NCBI RefSeq assembly: GCF_047692315.1
Contig: NZ_JBLLJS010000014.1
Location: forward strand, 1 to 64,000
Direction: 5' to 3'
Length of the DNA: 64,000 nt
Source: Symbiopectobacterium sp047692315
Lineage (GTDB): Bacteria > Pseudomonadota > Gammaproteobacteria > Enterobacterales > Enterobacteriaceae
A model generated the notes under the pieces. That model worked only from the letters and a program-made list of their open reading frames with translations, was not told where the DNA came from and did no database searches. Made by a program: the position numbers and the translations under genes. Numbering within the stretch: position 1 is the stretch's first letter; the number at the start of each line of letters is the position of its first letter. Shown one piece after another: positions 19,143-29,763 of this stretch.

Positions 19143-19203
19143 GGGCACTCTGGCCCCGCCCCAAACGTACCGTCGGTGCGTTTGGGGCGGGGCCAGAGTG
19201 CCC
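19143..19203 (-). repeat. 25-bp perfect inverted repeat between dppA and dppB
   Basis: The arms 19143-19167 and 19179-19203 are exact reverse complements, GC-rich, with an 11-nt loop, lying between the dppA stop and the dppB start. No U tract follows on either strand. E. coli also has a stable hairpin at this junction that protects dppA mRNA, so an analogous role is likely, although the operon is now dead. Confidence 0.8.
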
Positions 19204-19221
19204 ATGAAATGGCAGGCTGAA

Positions 19222-20840
19222 TTAATCCAGGGTCACGTTATTGAAGCTGTGTACGCCACGTGGCTCGATCACATAGCCTTTCACGTTCTTACGGATAGGC
19301 TCATAGACCGTGGAGTGAGCGACAATCAACGCAGGAGCCTGATCGTGCATCACAACCTGTGACTGTTTGTACATATCAATACGTTTCTGGTGATCAGACG
19401 TTTCGCGCGCAGGCTAAATCAAATCTTCAAACGGCTTGTAGCACCATTTGGAGTAGTTAGAGCCTTTTTCTGCCGTGTCACAGCTGAACAAGGTCGCGAA
19501 GAAGTTATCCGTATCCCCGTTATCGCCAGTCCATCCCATCAGGACAGTCTGGTGTTCACCCGCTTTGGCGCGTTTCAGGTACTCACCCCACTCGTAGGTG
19601 ACAATCTTGGCTTTCACGCCGACTTTAGCCCAGTCAGACTAGATCATTTCCGCCATACGATGCGCATTCGGGTTGTACGGACGTTGAACCGGCATCGCCC
19701 ACAGATCCACGGTGAAGCCATCACCCACACCCGCTTCTTTCAGCAATGCTTTGGCTTTTTCCGGATCGTAGGAGTAATCATCCTTCACATCGTCGTTAAA
19801 GCCCCACATGGTCGGTGGGATCAGGTTTTTGGCCGCCTGGCCCGCCCCCTGATACACCGTGTCAATGATGGCGCCCTTGTTTACCGCGTAGGTCAGTGCC
19901 TGACGCACTTTGACGTTATCCAGCGGTTTTTTCTGCACGTTGGTTGAAAGAGAGGTAACCCACGTTCAAGCCAGGTTTTTCCAGCAGCGTGATGTTTTTG
20001 TCTTCTTTCATGCGGGACAGATCGGCCGGGTTAGGATACGTCATGATCTGGAACTCATCTTTTTGCAGCTTGGCATAACGCACGGACGCATCCGGCGTGA
20101 TGGAGAACACTAGGCGATCGATGCCCGGCTTCTTGCCCCAGAAGCCATCAAACGCTTTGTAAAGAATACGGGAATCTTTCTGGTACTGCTGCAACTGGAA
20201 TGGGCCGGTGCCGATCGGGTTCAGGTCGATCTTCTCCGGGGTGTCTGCTTTAAGCATGTTGGCACCGTACTCTGCGGACATAATCGACGCAAAGTCCATC
20301 GCCAGGTCGGCCAGGAACGGCGCTTCCGGACGGGTCAGCACGAAACGGACAGTGTAATCGTCCACTTTTTCGAATTTTGCTGATCAGTTCCGGCATGCCC
20401 ATGCCTTGATAGTATTCGTAGCTGCCGCCAGACACTTTATGATACGGATGGTTCGGATCTTGCTGACGCAGGAAAGAGAACAGCACATCATCATCCGCAT
20501 TGAATTCGCGCGTCGGCTTGAATTCTTTGCCGTCTTGCCACTTCACGCCCTTACGCAGATGGAAGGTATAGGTTTTGCCATCTTCGCTGATGTCCCATTT
20601 TTCCGCCAGACCCGGTTCAATTTTGGTAGTACCGCTTTTGAACTCAACCAGACGGTTATAGATAGGAATTGAGCTGGCATCAAAGGTGGTGCCGGAAGTA
20701 AACAGTTGCGGGTTGAAACCTTCAGGAGAACCTTCGGAGCAATAGACCAGGGTTTTTGCCTGGAGACCGGCTGCGACAGACATGGCCAGCAAGCCGAGTC
20801 CGATTTTGAGCACCCTTGATTTCGACAAGGATTTTTCCAT
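19222..20840 (-). pseudogene. dppA: Dipeptide-binding protein DppA, multiply broken
   Basis: DppA is the periplasmic receptor for dipeptides and haem. The signal peptide (LKIGLGLLAMSVAAGLQA) and TLVYCSEGSPEGFNPQLF are followed by four lesions. A frameshift lies near 20370. A 4-bp tandem duplication (GTTG at 19939-19942 and 19943-19946) shifts the frame before KKPLDNVKVRQALTYAVNKG. TAG codons at 19639-19641 and 19414-19416 stand where relatives have Gln, as expected from C to T changes. The end, NNVTLD, is recognisable before the stop at 19222. Confidence 0.9.
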
Positions 20841-21851
20841 TACGTGTACTCCATTGTGGATGTTGTGTATTGATGAAATTCAGACCAGGATATTTTTACT
20901 CGCCGCCGACAAGAGGCCGTTCTCATCAGTATCGACGCAGCGCGTCATGTGGTGGCTGTGGTCTGTACTTTTTTGCCCGAAGGCTATAATTCACTCAAGT
21001 AAGGAGGGAGATGAGGCAGTATGTGAGAGTGGCCTGCGGATAGGTGCGAACCCGGCATCAGTCTGACAATCCGTTGTCCCCCCTTCCAACCCCGTCAATA
21101 TGGCAACAGATCACCCTAACGTCAATATAATGGGTAGGGATTTACAAAATCGCCACAAGTTAAACAATAGAACACAACATGAAAGATTATAAAAAAATCG
21201 ATAAAAAAACCACACAAAACCATCATCTGAAAATTTTTGTTATATGAGAAATTATCACCATAAAAAAAACATGAAACATCTTATGTCAAACGATGAATCA
21301 ATGAGCAACAACGCTTGTTAAAAACGTTAATGTCAGGTAAAAGTTCCGAAAGAACATAAGAATTAGTGATAATTATCACAGACATCATTAGTCTGGCACC
21401 AACTAGTTACGCTACATAAAAAAACCTCTCACAACAGATCGTTGGTAAGATCTATCAACGATGCCACAAAGCATTACTGAAAAACCCCACAAACATTAGT
21501 TATTTAAATTAAAAATCATCTTGTTTAATTATATTAACGATATAATAATTTAATAACCATTAATGCAATCAATCCAAAACCCCTTTGATAATAAAAAATA
21601 AATTTAACTACATTAATTTGAGATAACTTATTTAAAAAAGAGTTGCCGTCAACCTCACAATTATTTCATTTGCTCATGGATGTTTTATTATATTTAAAAT
21701 TTAATCATGACAGGTTACTCATGGATAATATATCCACTGACACAACCACCCTCTTTAATAACCTCTTTATTTATTGATAATAAAAGATTTTATCTTACTA
21801 ACAATAAGGATAATCCGTAAATATATAACCCGCTTACGCGGAGTAAACATA
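20841..21851. other. Long AT-rich intergenic region
   Basis: About 1 kb between dppA (minus) and the 2-hydroxycarboxylate transporter (plus). The second half is strongly AT-rich. I see no gene, tRNA or known small RNA. It must contain the transporter promoter; several TAAAAT/TATAAT-like boxes occur but none can be singled out. Confidence 0.5.
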
Positions 21852-23201
21852 ATGAAAAGAACTGAAACCGATGTCCTCTACGAGAGCACGATCGCTGCCA
21901 AACCAACGTCTCAACTGTCGTTCTTCACCCAATTTTTGAAAACTAAAATTGGCTCAGTACCCGTTGCATTATTTATTGCTATCGCCTCAGTTGTTTTTGC
22001 TGCCTCCTATGAAGGCTATCTGCCGAAAAATATGATCGGTGGTTTTTCCGTTATTATGACACTGGGTTTTTTGCTCGCGCATGTTGGCCACACCATTCCG
22101 GTCTTTAAAGATATCGGTGGCCCAGCCATCCTCTGTTTGATGGTGCCATCAATACTGGTCTATTTTCACCCGTTTAACGACAACACCATGAAGACCGTGC
22201 ACCTGCTGATGAAGGAAGCGAATTTTCTCTACTTTGTTATCGCTTGTCTGGTTGTCGGCAGTATTCTGGGCATGAACCGCAAAATCCTGATTCAGGGGAT
22301 GGTGCGCATGTTCGTACCGCTGGTGATCGGTACCGTCACCGCGGTGGTAACAGGTCTGCTGGTGGGTAAATTGTGCGGCTACAGCCTGTATCACACCTTC
22401 TTCTTTATCATCGTTCCCATCATTGGCGGCGGCATCGGCGAAGGTATTTTTCCGCTGTCATTGGCCTATTCCGCCCTGCTGGGCCAGGCACCGGATGTCT
22501 ATGTAGCACAGTTGGCACCTGCGGCAGTGGTCGGCAATATCTTCGCGATTTTCTGCGCGGGTATCCTGTCTCGCCTCGGTATGCGCCGTAAAGATCTTAA
22601 CGGTGAGGGGCGTCTGGTTCGCAGTGATGAAGAGCAAAATCTGTTCACGGTTAACGACACGCCGAAACCGGTGGATTTCCATCTGATGGGTGGCGGTCTG
22701 CTGATGATTTGCGCTTTCTTTATTGTCGGCGGCCTGTTCGAGAAACTGGTGCACATTCCTGGGCCAGTACTGATGATCCTGATTGCCGTGTTCTGCAAAT
22801 ACAGCCGCGTTATTCCCGCCACGATGGAAACCGGCGCGCACAGCGTCTATAAATTCGTCTCCAGCTCGCTGGTCTGGCCGTTGATGATTGGTTTGGGGAT
22901 GCTTTATATTCCGCTGGAAAGCATGGTTGCGGTGTTCTCCGTTGGCTACGTTATCGTCTGTGGATCCGTGGCGCTTTCTATGGCACTGGTCAGCTTCCTG
23001 ATCGCTCCGCGCCTGAATATGTACCCCATTGCAGCCTCAATCGTCACCACCTGCCACAGCGGCCTGGGTGGTACTGGAGACGTCGCCATTCTTTCGGCGT
23101 CCAACCGTATGTCACTGATGCCGTTCGCACAAATCGCAACGCGTATCGGTGGTGCCTCTACCGTGATCGGCGCAACGCTGCTTATGGGCTGGTTGCTGTA
23201 A
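21852..23201 (+). CDS. 2-hydroxycarboxylate transporter (CitS/MaeN/CimH family)
   Basis: A 449-residue inner-membrane symporter for citrate, malate or related hydroxy-acids. Start MKRTETDVLYEST at 21852 is chosen because GGAG lies upstream; the open frame extends further but without a ribosome site. It contains about eleven hydrophobic segments and the two family re-entrant motifs, FIIVPIIGGGIGEGIFPLS and TCHSGLGGTGDVAILSAS, each with the GGxG signature. It is intact. A decayed DASS transporter and DcuSR-like two-component system lie downstream on the opposite strand, so regulation by that system may have been lost and substrate specificity among citrate and malate is open. Confidence 0.87.
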   Translation: MKRTETDVLYESTIAAKPTSQLSFFTQFLKTKIGSVPVALFIAIASVVFAASYEGYLPKNMIGGFSVIMTLGFLLAHVGHTIPVFKDIGGPAILCLMVPSILVYFHPFNDNTMKTVHLLMKEANFLYFVIACLVVGSILGMNRKILIQGMVRMFVPLVIGTVTAVVTGLLVGKLCGYSLYHTFFFIIVPIIGGGIGEGIFPLSLAYSALLGQAPDVYVAQLAPAAVVGNIFAIFCAGILSRLGMRRKDLNGEGRLVRSDEEQNLFTVNDTPKPVDFHLMGGGLLMICAFFIVGGLFEKLVHIPGPVLMILIAVFCKYSRVIPATMETGAHSVYKFVSSSLVWPLMIGLGMLYIPLESMVAVFSVGYVIVCGSVALSMALVSFLIAPRLNMYPIAASIVTTCHSGLGGTGDVAILSASNRMSLMPFAQIATRIGGASTVIGATLLMGWLL

Positions 23202-23282
23202 TGAAATCCAGCAGCTCGGTCTGCTGACAAAAACTGTCACTGCGCCTGATTAATATGGCGGTCTACCACCAAGGAGACCGCC

Positions 23283-23667
23283 ATGTTATCCGCCGATATT
23301 TCGATTCCGTACGTCAGCAACGTGATGAAAAGCAGCGATTTTTACGCACAGCTGTTTGACATCAACCCCGTGGAAAAAAGCCCCACCTTTGCGCTGTTTG
23401 TTTTTGAAAATGGCTTCAAGCTAGGTCTATGGTCGTGTTACACCGTTGAACCCGGCATCAACCAGATTGCCAGCATACCTTCGGGTGAGATTGTGTTTAC
23501 GGTACAGAATAAACCAGAGATTGATGCACTTTATCAAACCTGGGGGGACTCATCATCAGGCCACCGTGACCCAAAAACCTGCCTAGCTCGACTTTGGTTA
23601 TTCCTTTGCCGTTCTCGATCCTGATGGACACCGGATAAGAATCTGTTTTATTGATGAAAAAGCATAA
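23283..23667 (+). pseudogene. Small VOC-family (glyoxalase/bleomycin-resistance type) protein, broken
   Basis: Begins MLSADISIPYVSNVMKSSDFYAQLF, a typical first VOC module, and keeps FALFVFENGFKLGLW and GEIVFTVQNKPEIDALY. A frameshift in the G run near 23545 moves the frame; the second frame reads HHQATVTQKP, hits a TAG and continues LDFGYSFAVLDPDGHRIRI to a normal end at 23667. At least two lesions therefore separate it from an intact protein of about 127 residues. A terminator hairpin follows. Confidence 0.8.
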
Positions 23668-23693
23668 TCGTTGAACTCAAGGTGATATAAAAC

Positions 23694-23738
23694 AAGGCCG
23701 CGACATGATTGAGGATACCTCAACCTGTCGCGGCCTTT
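23694..23738. terminator. Bidirectional terminator between VOC gene and dcuR-like gene
   Basis: AAGGCCGCGACA (23694-23705) pairs with TGTCGCGGCCTT (23726-23737), with an inner TTGAGG/CCTCAA stem (23709-23714, 23718-23723), between convergent genes. Confidence 0.65.
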
Positions 23739-23760
23739 CGTATTCACTTAAGCGTACTGA

Positions 23761-24476
23761 TTACTCGCAATACTGGCGCAGCGCGTCTTGTTTCTCCGGC
23801 AGCAGGCGGTAGAGCCGTAGAGCCGTAGAGCCGTAGAGGATATTGGTGGCCAGAATATTAGTGTCAGCAAGATAAATTAGATATTTACGGCAAGAGACGC
23901 GAGAAATGCCAATCGCATTCGCCAGTATTTCCGTCGAAAATTCCGCCCCTGATTACCTTCAATCCATTCGCATACGGTGCGTAGCATCAGGCTGGTCAGC
24001 CCTTTCGGCAACTTTTTGCGCTCGCCCGCCACACCGCCGCTGGTGCGACGAATCAGGCTATCAATATCCGACTGAGCGACAAACTCGCGGTGTTTCAGCA
24101 GATTCGCTTCTTCACGGTAAGCCGTCAGCGCCTGTTCAAAACGGGAGAACTGGAACGGTTTGATCAGGTAATCGACCACGCCATAATGCAGTGCCTTCTT
24201 GATGGTATACACATCACTGGTGGAAGAGATAATAATGACGTCCGTCTGTTCGCTGAACTCACGAATAGTAGGCAGCAGGTCCAACCCGTTATCCTGTTGC
24301 ATGTAAATATCGAGCAACACCAGATCGATCTCAGAATCTGGCTGCATCAGTAAATTTCTCGCCTGCTGTAACGTTGGCACCGTTGCATAACAGTTGAACC
24401 CGGGCACCTGGCTCAGATAGGAACGGTTAAGTTCTGCAACCATGGCATCGTCATCAACAATCAGTACATTTATCAT
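23761..24476 (-). pseudogene. DcuR/CitB-type response regulator, frameshifted
   Basis: The receiver domain is intact: VLIVDDDAMVAELNR, phospho-acceptor Asp in LVLLDIYM, and the YLIKPF switch Lys. After LRTVCEWIEGNQG a 1-bp deletion in a G run breaks the frame; the other frame reads EFSTEILANAIGISRVSCRKYLIYLADTN, the DNA-binding helix-turn-helix. Near the end GTAGAGCC is repeated three times (23809-23832) plus a partial copy, disrupting the conserved YGSTGRPVYR segment. The stop at 23761 ends the original gene. It is co-transcribed with the sensor kinase, whose stop is 3 bp upstream. A receiver-only fragment may still be made. Confidence 0.87.
23809..23838. repeat. 8-bp tandem repeat GTAGAGCC, three copies
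   Basis: Three perfect copies of GTAGAGCC (23809-23832) and a partial fourth in the 3' end of the response-regulator gene. Relatives need about one copy here, so this is an expansion by slippage. Confidence 0.85.
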
Positions 24477-24478
24477 GG

Positions 24479-26012
24479 TTAAACAGCCTTGGCTTGATAA
24501 GGAATATTCACGAAAAACTGGGTATAAATCTCAGGTTCCGACTCAAAATCGATACTGCCGCCCACTTTATTCCAGGCTCTGCTTGGTCAGGTAAAGACCG
24601 ATTCCGCGCCCGGAACCCTTGGTGGAGAATCCTTGTTCATAAATACGGTGCTGATTTTCCAACGTAATACCGGGGCCATCATCGCCCACGATGCAGTTTA
24701 AGCGCCCATCCTGATGATGGAAACTCACGCTAATTTCACCGTTTTCCATGTTACTCATTGCATCCATGGCATTCTCAATCAGGTTACCCAAAACGGTGAT
24801 CAATTCGTTGGTAGCATCCACATCGTCAGTTTCGGGTAACAGGCTTTCTTCTGTTATCGACAGTTGTATGCCGAGATCGCGTGCCCGGTTGATCTTACCG
24901 AGCAAGAAACCGGCAATAACGGGCGATTTCACCTTGCGAATAATGGAGCCGATTTCTGCCTGATAGTTGTTTGCCGTTTTTAAAATATAGTCTTCCAACT
25001 GCGAGTAGTATTTCAAATGCAGCATGCCCAAAATCACATGCAGCTTGTTCATAAACTCGTGGAATTGTGCGCGTAACGCATCGGCGTAGTAGGACATCCC
25101 CGTCAAGCGCTGCAACAGTTGGCCAATCTCGGTTTTGTCACGAAACGTGGCGATAGCGCCAATTACGTTACCTTTTACCGTCACTGGCACGGTGTTGGTC
25201 AGCAGCAAGTTGCCGTTAATGTTGATCTCTTCATCGCGTTGAGCGATACCACTTTCCAGCACTTGCTTAAGGCGAAGATGCTCCATCCACTGTTCTCTGA
25301 TGGTTTCTGACGAGGCATTGGCCGCCATATTCCCCTGCCGGAATAGCCTTCGCGCTTCATCGTTAATCACCGTGATGCGCCCGCTTTCATCCACGGCAAT
25401 CATCCCTTCCTTGATCTGCTTAAGCATCGCATTGCGCTGTTCAAACAGGTTGGAAATTTCATAGGGTTCAAATCCCAGCATGATGCACTTGTGGATTTTC
25501 ACCAGCACCAGCGTGCCGAGCCCGCCAACCAACGCACCCGCCAGAAGAGCCCAAGGAATAATCCAGCGGTTTTCACTGATCACTTTCTGAACGCTGGTCA
25601 GGGCAATCCCTAACGCCACGACGCCAACCTGCTTGCCGTCATAGTTAAACACCGGTGTAAACACCCGTAGCGAAGGGTAAATGTCGCGCCCGGCAAAATG
25701 TTCACCGATGCGCTCCCGTTCCGGGTGGGTATGACACACAGTGTCCATATCGGTCACGGTGACAAACAGCAGTTGATTGCGGTGCGTGATGGTCTCGGGG
25801 TTGCCCAATCCTTGCAACTCATCAATCACCACCGGGGAGGCGGCAAAGGTGCGCGCAATGGCAAATGCCTTGTCGCGCAGGCTGTTTTCAGAGAGTTGGT
25901 TGATACGGAAAAACAGCAGGGCGTAGACCACCAGCAATACTGCGCCTAACACGACAGAGACCATCAGAAAAACGGATGTTCCCAGCTTCATCGGTGCTTT
26001 TTTCCTGCTCAT
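24479..26012 (-). pseudogene. DcuS/CitA-type sensor histidine kinase, broken
   Basis: A membrane sensor kinase for C4-dicarboxylates or citrate. Two membrane helices bracket a periplasmic PAS-like sensor; then PAS (GMIAVDESGRITVINDEA), the phospho-acceptor block QFHEFMNKLHVILGMLHLK, and an ATPase domain with GNLIENAMDAM and DDGPGI. Two lesions are seen. In the sensor, THPERERIGEHFAGRDI jumps to YPSLRVFTPV; DcuS has about 20 more residues of the ligand loop here, so an in-frame deletion has probably removed part of the binding pocket. Near the C-terminus a 2-bp loss after LTKQSLE introduces a stop; the rest (VGGSIDFESEPEIYTQFFVNIP) is in another frame. Start ATG 26012 has GGAG upstream. Confidence 0.85.
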
Positions 26013-26072
26013 GTCGTGCTCCGGAATCACCTTGGATATCCTTATCTTAACCTGTTTTTCAGTATTTATCGT

Positions 26073-26111
26073 CCTGCGTCATTGTCCCGCGTTACGGGAC
26101 AATGACGCAGG
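26073..26111 (-). repeat. 17-bp perfect inverted repeat between DASS transporter and kinase genes
   Basis: CCTGCGTCATTGTCCCG (26073-26089) and its exact complement (26095-26111) with a 5-nt loop lie in the 109-bp gap between the transporter stop and kinase start. There is no U tract. It probably separates or stabilises the two halves of the message. Confidence 0.75.
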
Positions 26112-26121
26112 CTGACGGGGA

Positions 26122-27541
26122 TTACCAGAATCCCAATACCTTCCACCACATGCCGCCAATACCCAGCCAGATGGGAATCACGACCAGGCTGATAAAGAAG
26201 CCAATTTTCCACTAGGTTGCCAGCGGCATATAGCCACACCCGAACAGGATCGATGCCGGGCCGCTTGAGTAGTGAGTGGTAGACATGAACAGGTTACTGA
26301 AGATACCAAACGCCAGCACGGTCAACATCGGCGGAGCACCCGCTGCCAACGCAATGGAAACGAAAATGGCATACATGGCGCTGATATGGGCAATCGCACT
26401 CGCCATCAGGTAGTGGCTGTAGTAGTAAACCAACAGCAAGATACCCAACATCGGCAGCCAGTGGAACCCGCTGACAGCGTTGCCTGCAAGTTGCCCCAAC
26501 CAGGCAATCAATCCCATTTTGTTCAGTTGCCCTGCCAGCGTCATCAGCACAGCGAACCACACCACGGTGTGCCAGGCTTCTTTCTCGCCGACTACGTCAT
26601 CCCAGCTCAACGCACGACTCAGCAGCAACACGCTCAGGCCCGCCAATGCGGTCAAGGTCGCATCGATATTCAGCGTCGAACCCAGCACCCAGAAGGTGAC
26701 CAGACCAAGGAACACGCCCAACACGACCCATTCGTCACGCGTCATTCGCCCCATTTCACGCAACCGTTCCACAGCAATGGCGCGCATTTCTGTGGTTTGT
26801 TTCAATTCAGGCGGATAGCGGATAGAAGCGGTAGATGAGATAGGGAATCAGCGCCAGAGAAAGGATGCCCGGCACCAGCGTTGCCAGCGCCCAATCCGTC
26901 CAGCTGGTGTGAATACCGAGCTGCGCCGCCAGTTTCGCCACCATCGGATTACCGGCCATGGATGTCATGAACATGGCTGAGGTGATGGCGTTACACTGGA
27001 AAATGGACTGCACCAGAAACGCCCCGATACGGCGCTGGGTGCCTTTCTCCGGCGTAGAATCATAGGCTTCGGAGATAGAACGGAATAACGGCGTGATTAT
27101 CCCACCGCAACGCGCCGAAGTGGAAGGCATCGCCGGGGCAAACAGCAGGTCAGTGAACACCAGACCATAAGCCAGACCGAGCGAGCTGTTACCCAGTTTG
27201 CTGATGAATAGCAAACCGATACGACGGCCAAAACCGGTTTTGATAAAACTGCGTGAGATAAAGAAGGCGCAGGCGCTCATCCAGATGGTGGGATCGCTAA
27301 ACCCGGCCAACACGTCTTTAATCGAGAGCAAACCAAGGATCGCCACGGACGTCAAACTGAACATCGCCATGGCACCAAGGGGATACGGGGAGAGGATAAG
27401 ACCAATAACGGTGGCAATGAAGATGGCCATCAGATGCCAGGCATCGGGTTTGACGCCCTCCGGCACGGGTAATAACCATAATGCAACTGCAATACCGATA
27501 ATGATGAGGAGCTTAACTAACCTGCTATTGTTTGCAGACAT
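26122..27541 (-). pseudogene. DASS-family dicarboxylate/citrate transporter (CitT type), broken
   Basis: A divalent-anion:sodium symporter of about 480 residues. Part one carries MSANNSRLVKLLIIIGIAVALW, WMSACAFFISRSFIKTGFGRR and the SNA-like block PAMPSTSARCGGIITP. A 7-bp tandem duplication (CGGATAG at 26812-26818 and 26819-26825) shifts the frame; part two begins PPELKQTTEMRAIA and includes AIAHISAMYAIFVSIALAAGAPP. A TAG at 26212-26214 follows YMPLAT; the frame then continues WKIGFFISLVVIPIWLGIGGMWWKVLGFW to the true stop at 26122. It heads the operon with the kinase and regulator genes. Confidence 0.87.
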
Positions 27542-27929
27542 AAAAACACCACGCTAAAAGATTAAAACGGAATTCGTTTTTTTCCACCCAATGCAGTGCG
27601 GAGGAGCGGTGTTTCGTTATTCTTCCTTCATCACCCCGATTACCAATATCTTATTCTCTTGATTCTCATTCTAATTCGGTAATAAGGATATTCTGAAAGC
27701 GGATACATCAGCAGCAGAAAAAAGGCGAGAAAACAATTGGTCAGGGTATTTTTCTCGCTCCATCAAATCGTAATGATTAACAGGGGTATGATAGAATAAA
27801 TAGCAGTGAAATGAGCATTATTTTACTTACTAAAACGATTTAATAGTTTAAATATCTTGGCCATTTAGCATCATATGCGCCATCAAAAAAGTGCGTTCAG
27901 TCACGGGGTAATAAATGGAAATTAAGTTA
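27542..27929. other. Intergenic region upstream of the DASS-kinase-regulator operon
   Basis: About 390 bp, AT-rich, between the DASS gene start and the yidE end. It should hold the DASS promoter. No gene or clear operator was recognised. Confidence 0.5.
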
Positions 27930-29002
27930 TTAGAAAAAGTGATGCGTAAAATAAAATAATAATGCGGTAAATAATACCGCTAGCAACTGGGGCGACATAA
28001 TACGCAGAAACATCGCTAACGGATAAACAGTCGCATACGAGAGCGCCGATGCCCCACTGGTGGCATGCAACCCGTTGGCAAAGGCCAGCGCTGGCGGGTC
28101 TGTCATCGAACCCGCCAACATGCCGCACAGGGTCAGGTAGTTCATTTTCCCGACCGTTCGCGCCAGTACGCCGACGATCAACAGCGGAATAATGGTAATA
28201 CAGGCTCCATAGGACACCCACCAGATGCAGATAATCGCCCAGTTGAATCAAGGTGGCGGGCGCGGGCACCATCAGCGTATCGCCGCGTTTCAGTCGGGAA
28301 CAGACTATCGCATCGCTATTAAGCATCGGCACATCCTGAATCGCTAATCCTTGCAAATTCGGGTTATCCACCTTGATGTTCATGGTTTGTAACTGCTCAT
28401 GGTGATGGCCGTTACTGTTATCAAACTGTCTGGCTTCCGCCTCAACCATAACCCGAAAGCCCACGCGTAGCAGCCACATCACCAGCAGAATGCCGCAAAT
28501 CCCCAGCGGGTAGGCCATGGCATAGCCTGTGCCCATCAGGGTGACCTGCGCTGGATTCGATCCTAAATCGGTCAGGATCTGCTGGCCAGCGCCCAGAGAC
28601 GGGGTGTTGGTCACCGCACCGGAAAAAATCCCCAGAATGATCGGCAACGGAACGGCAAACAGCTTATGAATGATAATGGTGACGATACAAGCCCAGCAGC
28701 ACCGTCAGTAGCGCAAAGCCGTTCAATCGCAAACCGGAAACACGCAACGAATAGAAGAAGCCCGGGCCCACCTGAATCCCGATGGTGTAGACAAACAGGA
28801 TGAGCCCGAACTCCTGAATGAAGTGCAGCATGTCGTTGTTGGGGGTGAACTGAAAGTATTGGGCGAAATGCCCCACCACAATACCGCCGAACAACACGCC
28901 GCCAATGCCCAACCCAACACCGTAGATACGCCAATTGCCTATCCACAGCCCCAATACTGCTACTAACGCCAGCATACTCACGGTAAGTGTGATATCACTC
29001 AT
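27930..29002 (-). pseudogene. yidE: YidE-type putative transporter, frameshift plus internal deletion
   Basis: YidE is an inner-membrane protein of the AspT/YidE family with two TrkA_C regulatory domains between two membrane halves. The N-terminal half is recognisable (MSDITLTVSMLALVAVLGLWIGN, FVYTIGIQVGPGFF). A frameshift near 28680 moves the frame to LPIILGIFSGAVTNTPSLGAG. The first TrkA_C domain follows up to LIQLGDYLHLVG at about 28217, where the sequence jumps into the last membrane block SYGACITIIPLLIVGVLAR, with the SMTDPPALAFAN motif. Some 240 residues are missing. The ibpB neighbour matches the E. coli order. Confidence 0.88.
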
Positions 29003-29140
29003 AGCCGTATCCTTGTACAGCCGTCTTTTCGCTTGAAAATCAGTCTAGACTTACGCCACAAAAGCGCCACTGACAGCCAGTCTGGCAAAAGGAGAAGTGG
29101 GAATCCGTGCCTTCCAGCACAAATCCTTATGGATGATGTG

Positions 29141-29172
29141 GAAATAAAAATCCCCAGCAAAGGCCGGGGATT
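29141..29172 (-). terminator. ibpAB terminator
   Basis: On the minus strand AATCCCC (29172-29166) pairs with GGGGATT (29155-29149) and is followed by a T-rich run (ATTTTTATTT), about 30-60 bp past the ibpB stop. Confidence 0.7.
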
Positions 29173-29202
29173 GATAACAGACTCACCGCGTTATTTTATG
29201 GA

Positions 29203-29658
29203 TTACGCATCACTGGCCGTTTCTGGCGAGTGCGTTAACTCGGGGCGGCTACCGCCGATGGCAATACGCTGCGGTTGCAGTTCTACCGGGACTTCACGCA
29301 CCAGATCGATGTGCAGCAAACCGAGTTCAAATTTCGCCTCGGAGACAGACAGGTGCTCCGCCAGCATAAAGCTCAGGGTGAACGGTTTAAATACCAGACC
29401 CTGATGCAAATATTCCACCTTCTTCTCCGGCAGCGTCGGCGTACCGCTTACCGTCAGACGCGGGCCTTCCACTTCAATCGCCAGTTCACTTTGCTGAAAT
29501 CCCGCCAGGGCCAGCGTGATGCGATAATGGTTGTCGTCTTTTTTCTCAATATTGTAGGGAGGAAACTCAACGGTTTCCTGGCCGCCCTGCATTGAGCTGG
29601 CCAATTTGTCAAAACCAATCCACTGACGCAGCAGCAGTGATAAATCATAGTTACGCAT
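29203..29658 (-). CDS. ibpB: Small heat shock protein IbpB
   Basis: A 151-residue cytoplasmic holdase that, with IbpA, binds aggregating proteins and passes them to DnaK-ClpB. MRNYDLSLLLRQWIGFDKLAS matches the IbpB N-terminus; the alpha-crystallin domain runs from YNIEKKDDNHYRITLALAGF to LLHIDLVREVP, and the IxI-type tail (QRIAI) is present. The C-terminus is some nine residues longer than in E. coli. It lies 105 bp downstream of ibpA on the same strand, with its own ribosome site (GAAGGAG). No lesion is seen. Confidence 0.93.
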   Translation of the reverse strand: MRNYDLSLLLRQWIGFDKLASSMQGGQETVEFPPYNIEKKDDNHYRITLALAGFQQSELAIEVEGPRLTVSGTPTLPEKKVEYLHQGLVFKPFTLSFMLAEHLSVSEAKFELGLLHIDLVREVPVELQPQRIAIGGSRPELTHSPETASDA

Positions 29659-29763
29659 AATGTGACTCCTTCTTTGAAGCGAGAGTGTGCCTTCAGGGGA
29701 GCAGGCAGGCTCCACCGAATTCGCCCCCTAACGGCGGGCGGGCGTTAAAACGTATAAGTCGTA

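Noticed and set aside
20841..21120. tRNA gene upstream of dppA, as proK in E. coli
   Set aside because: No cloverleaf or T-loop sequence in proper order was found.
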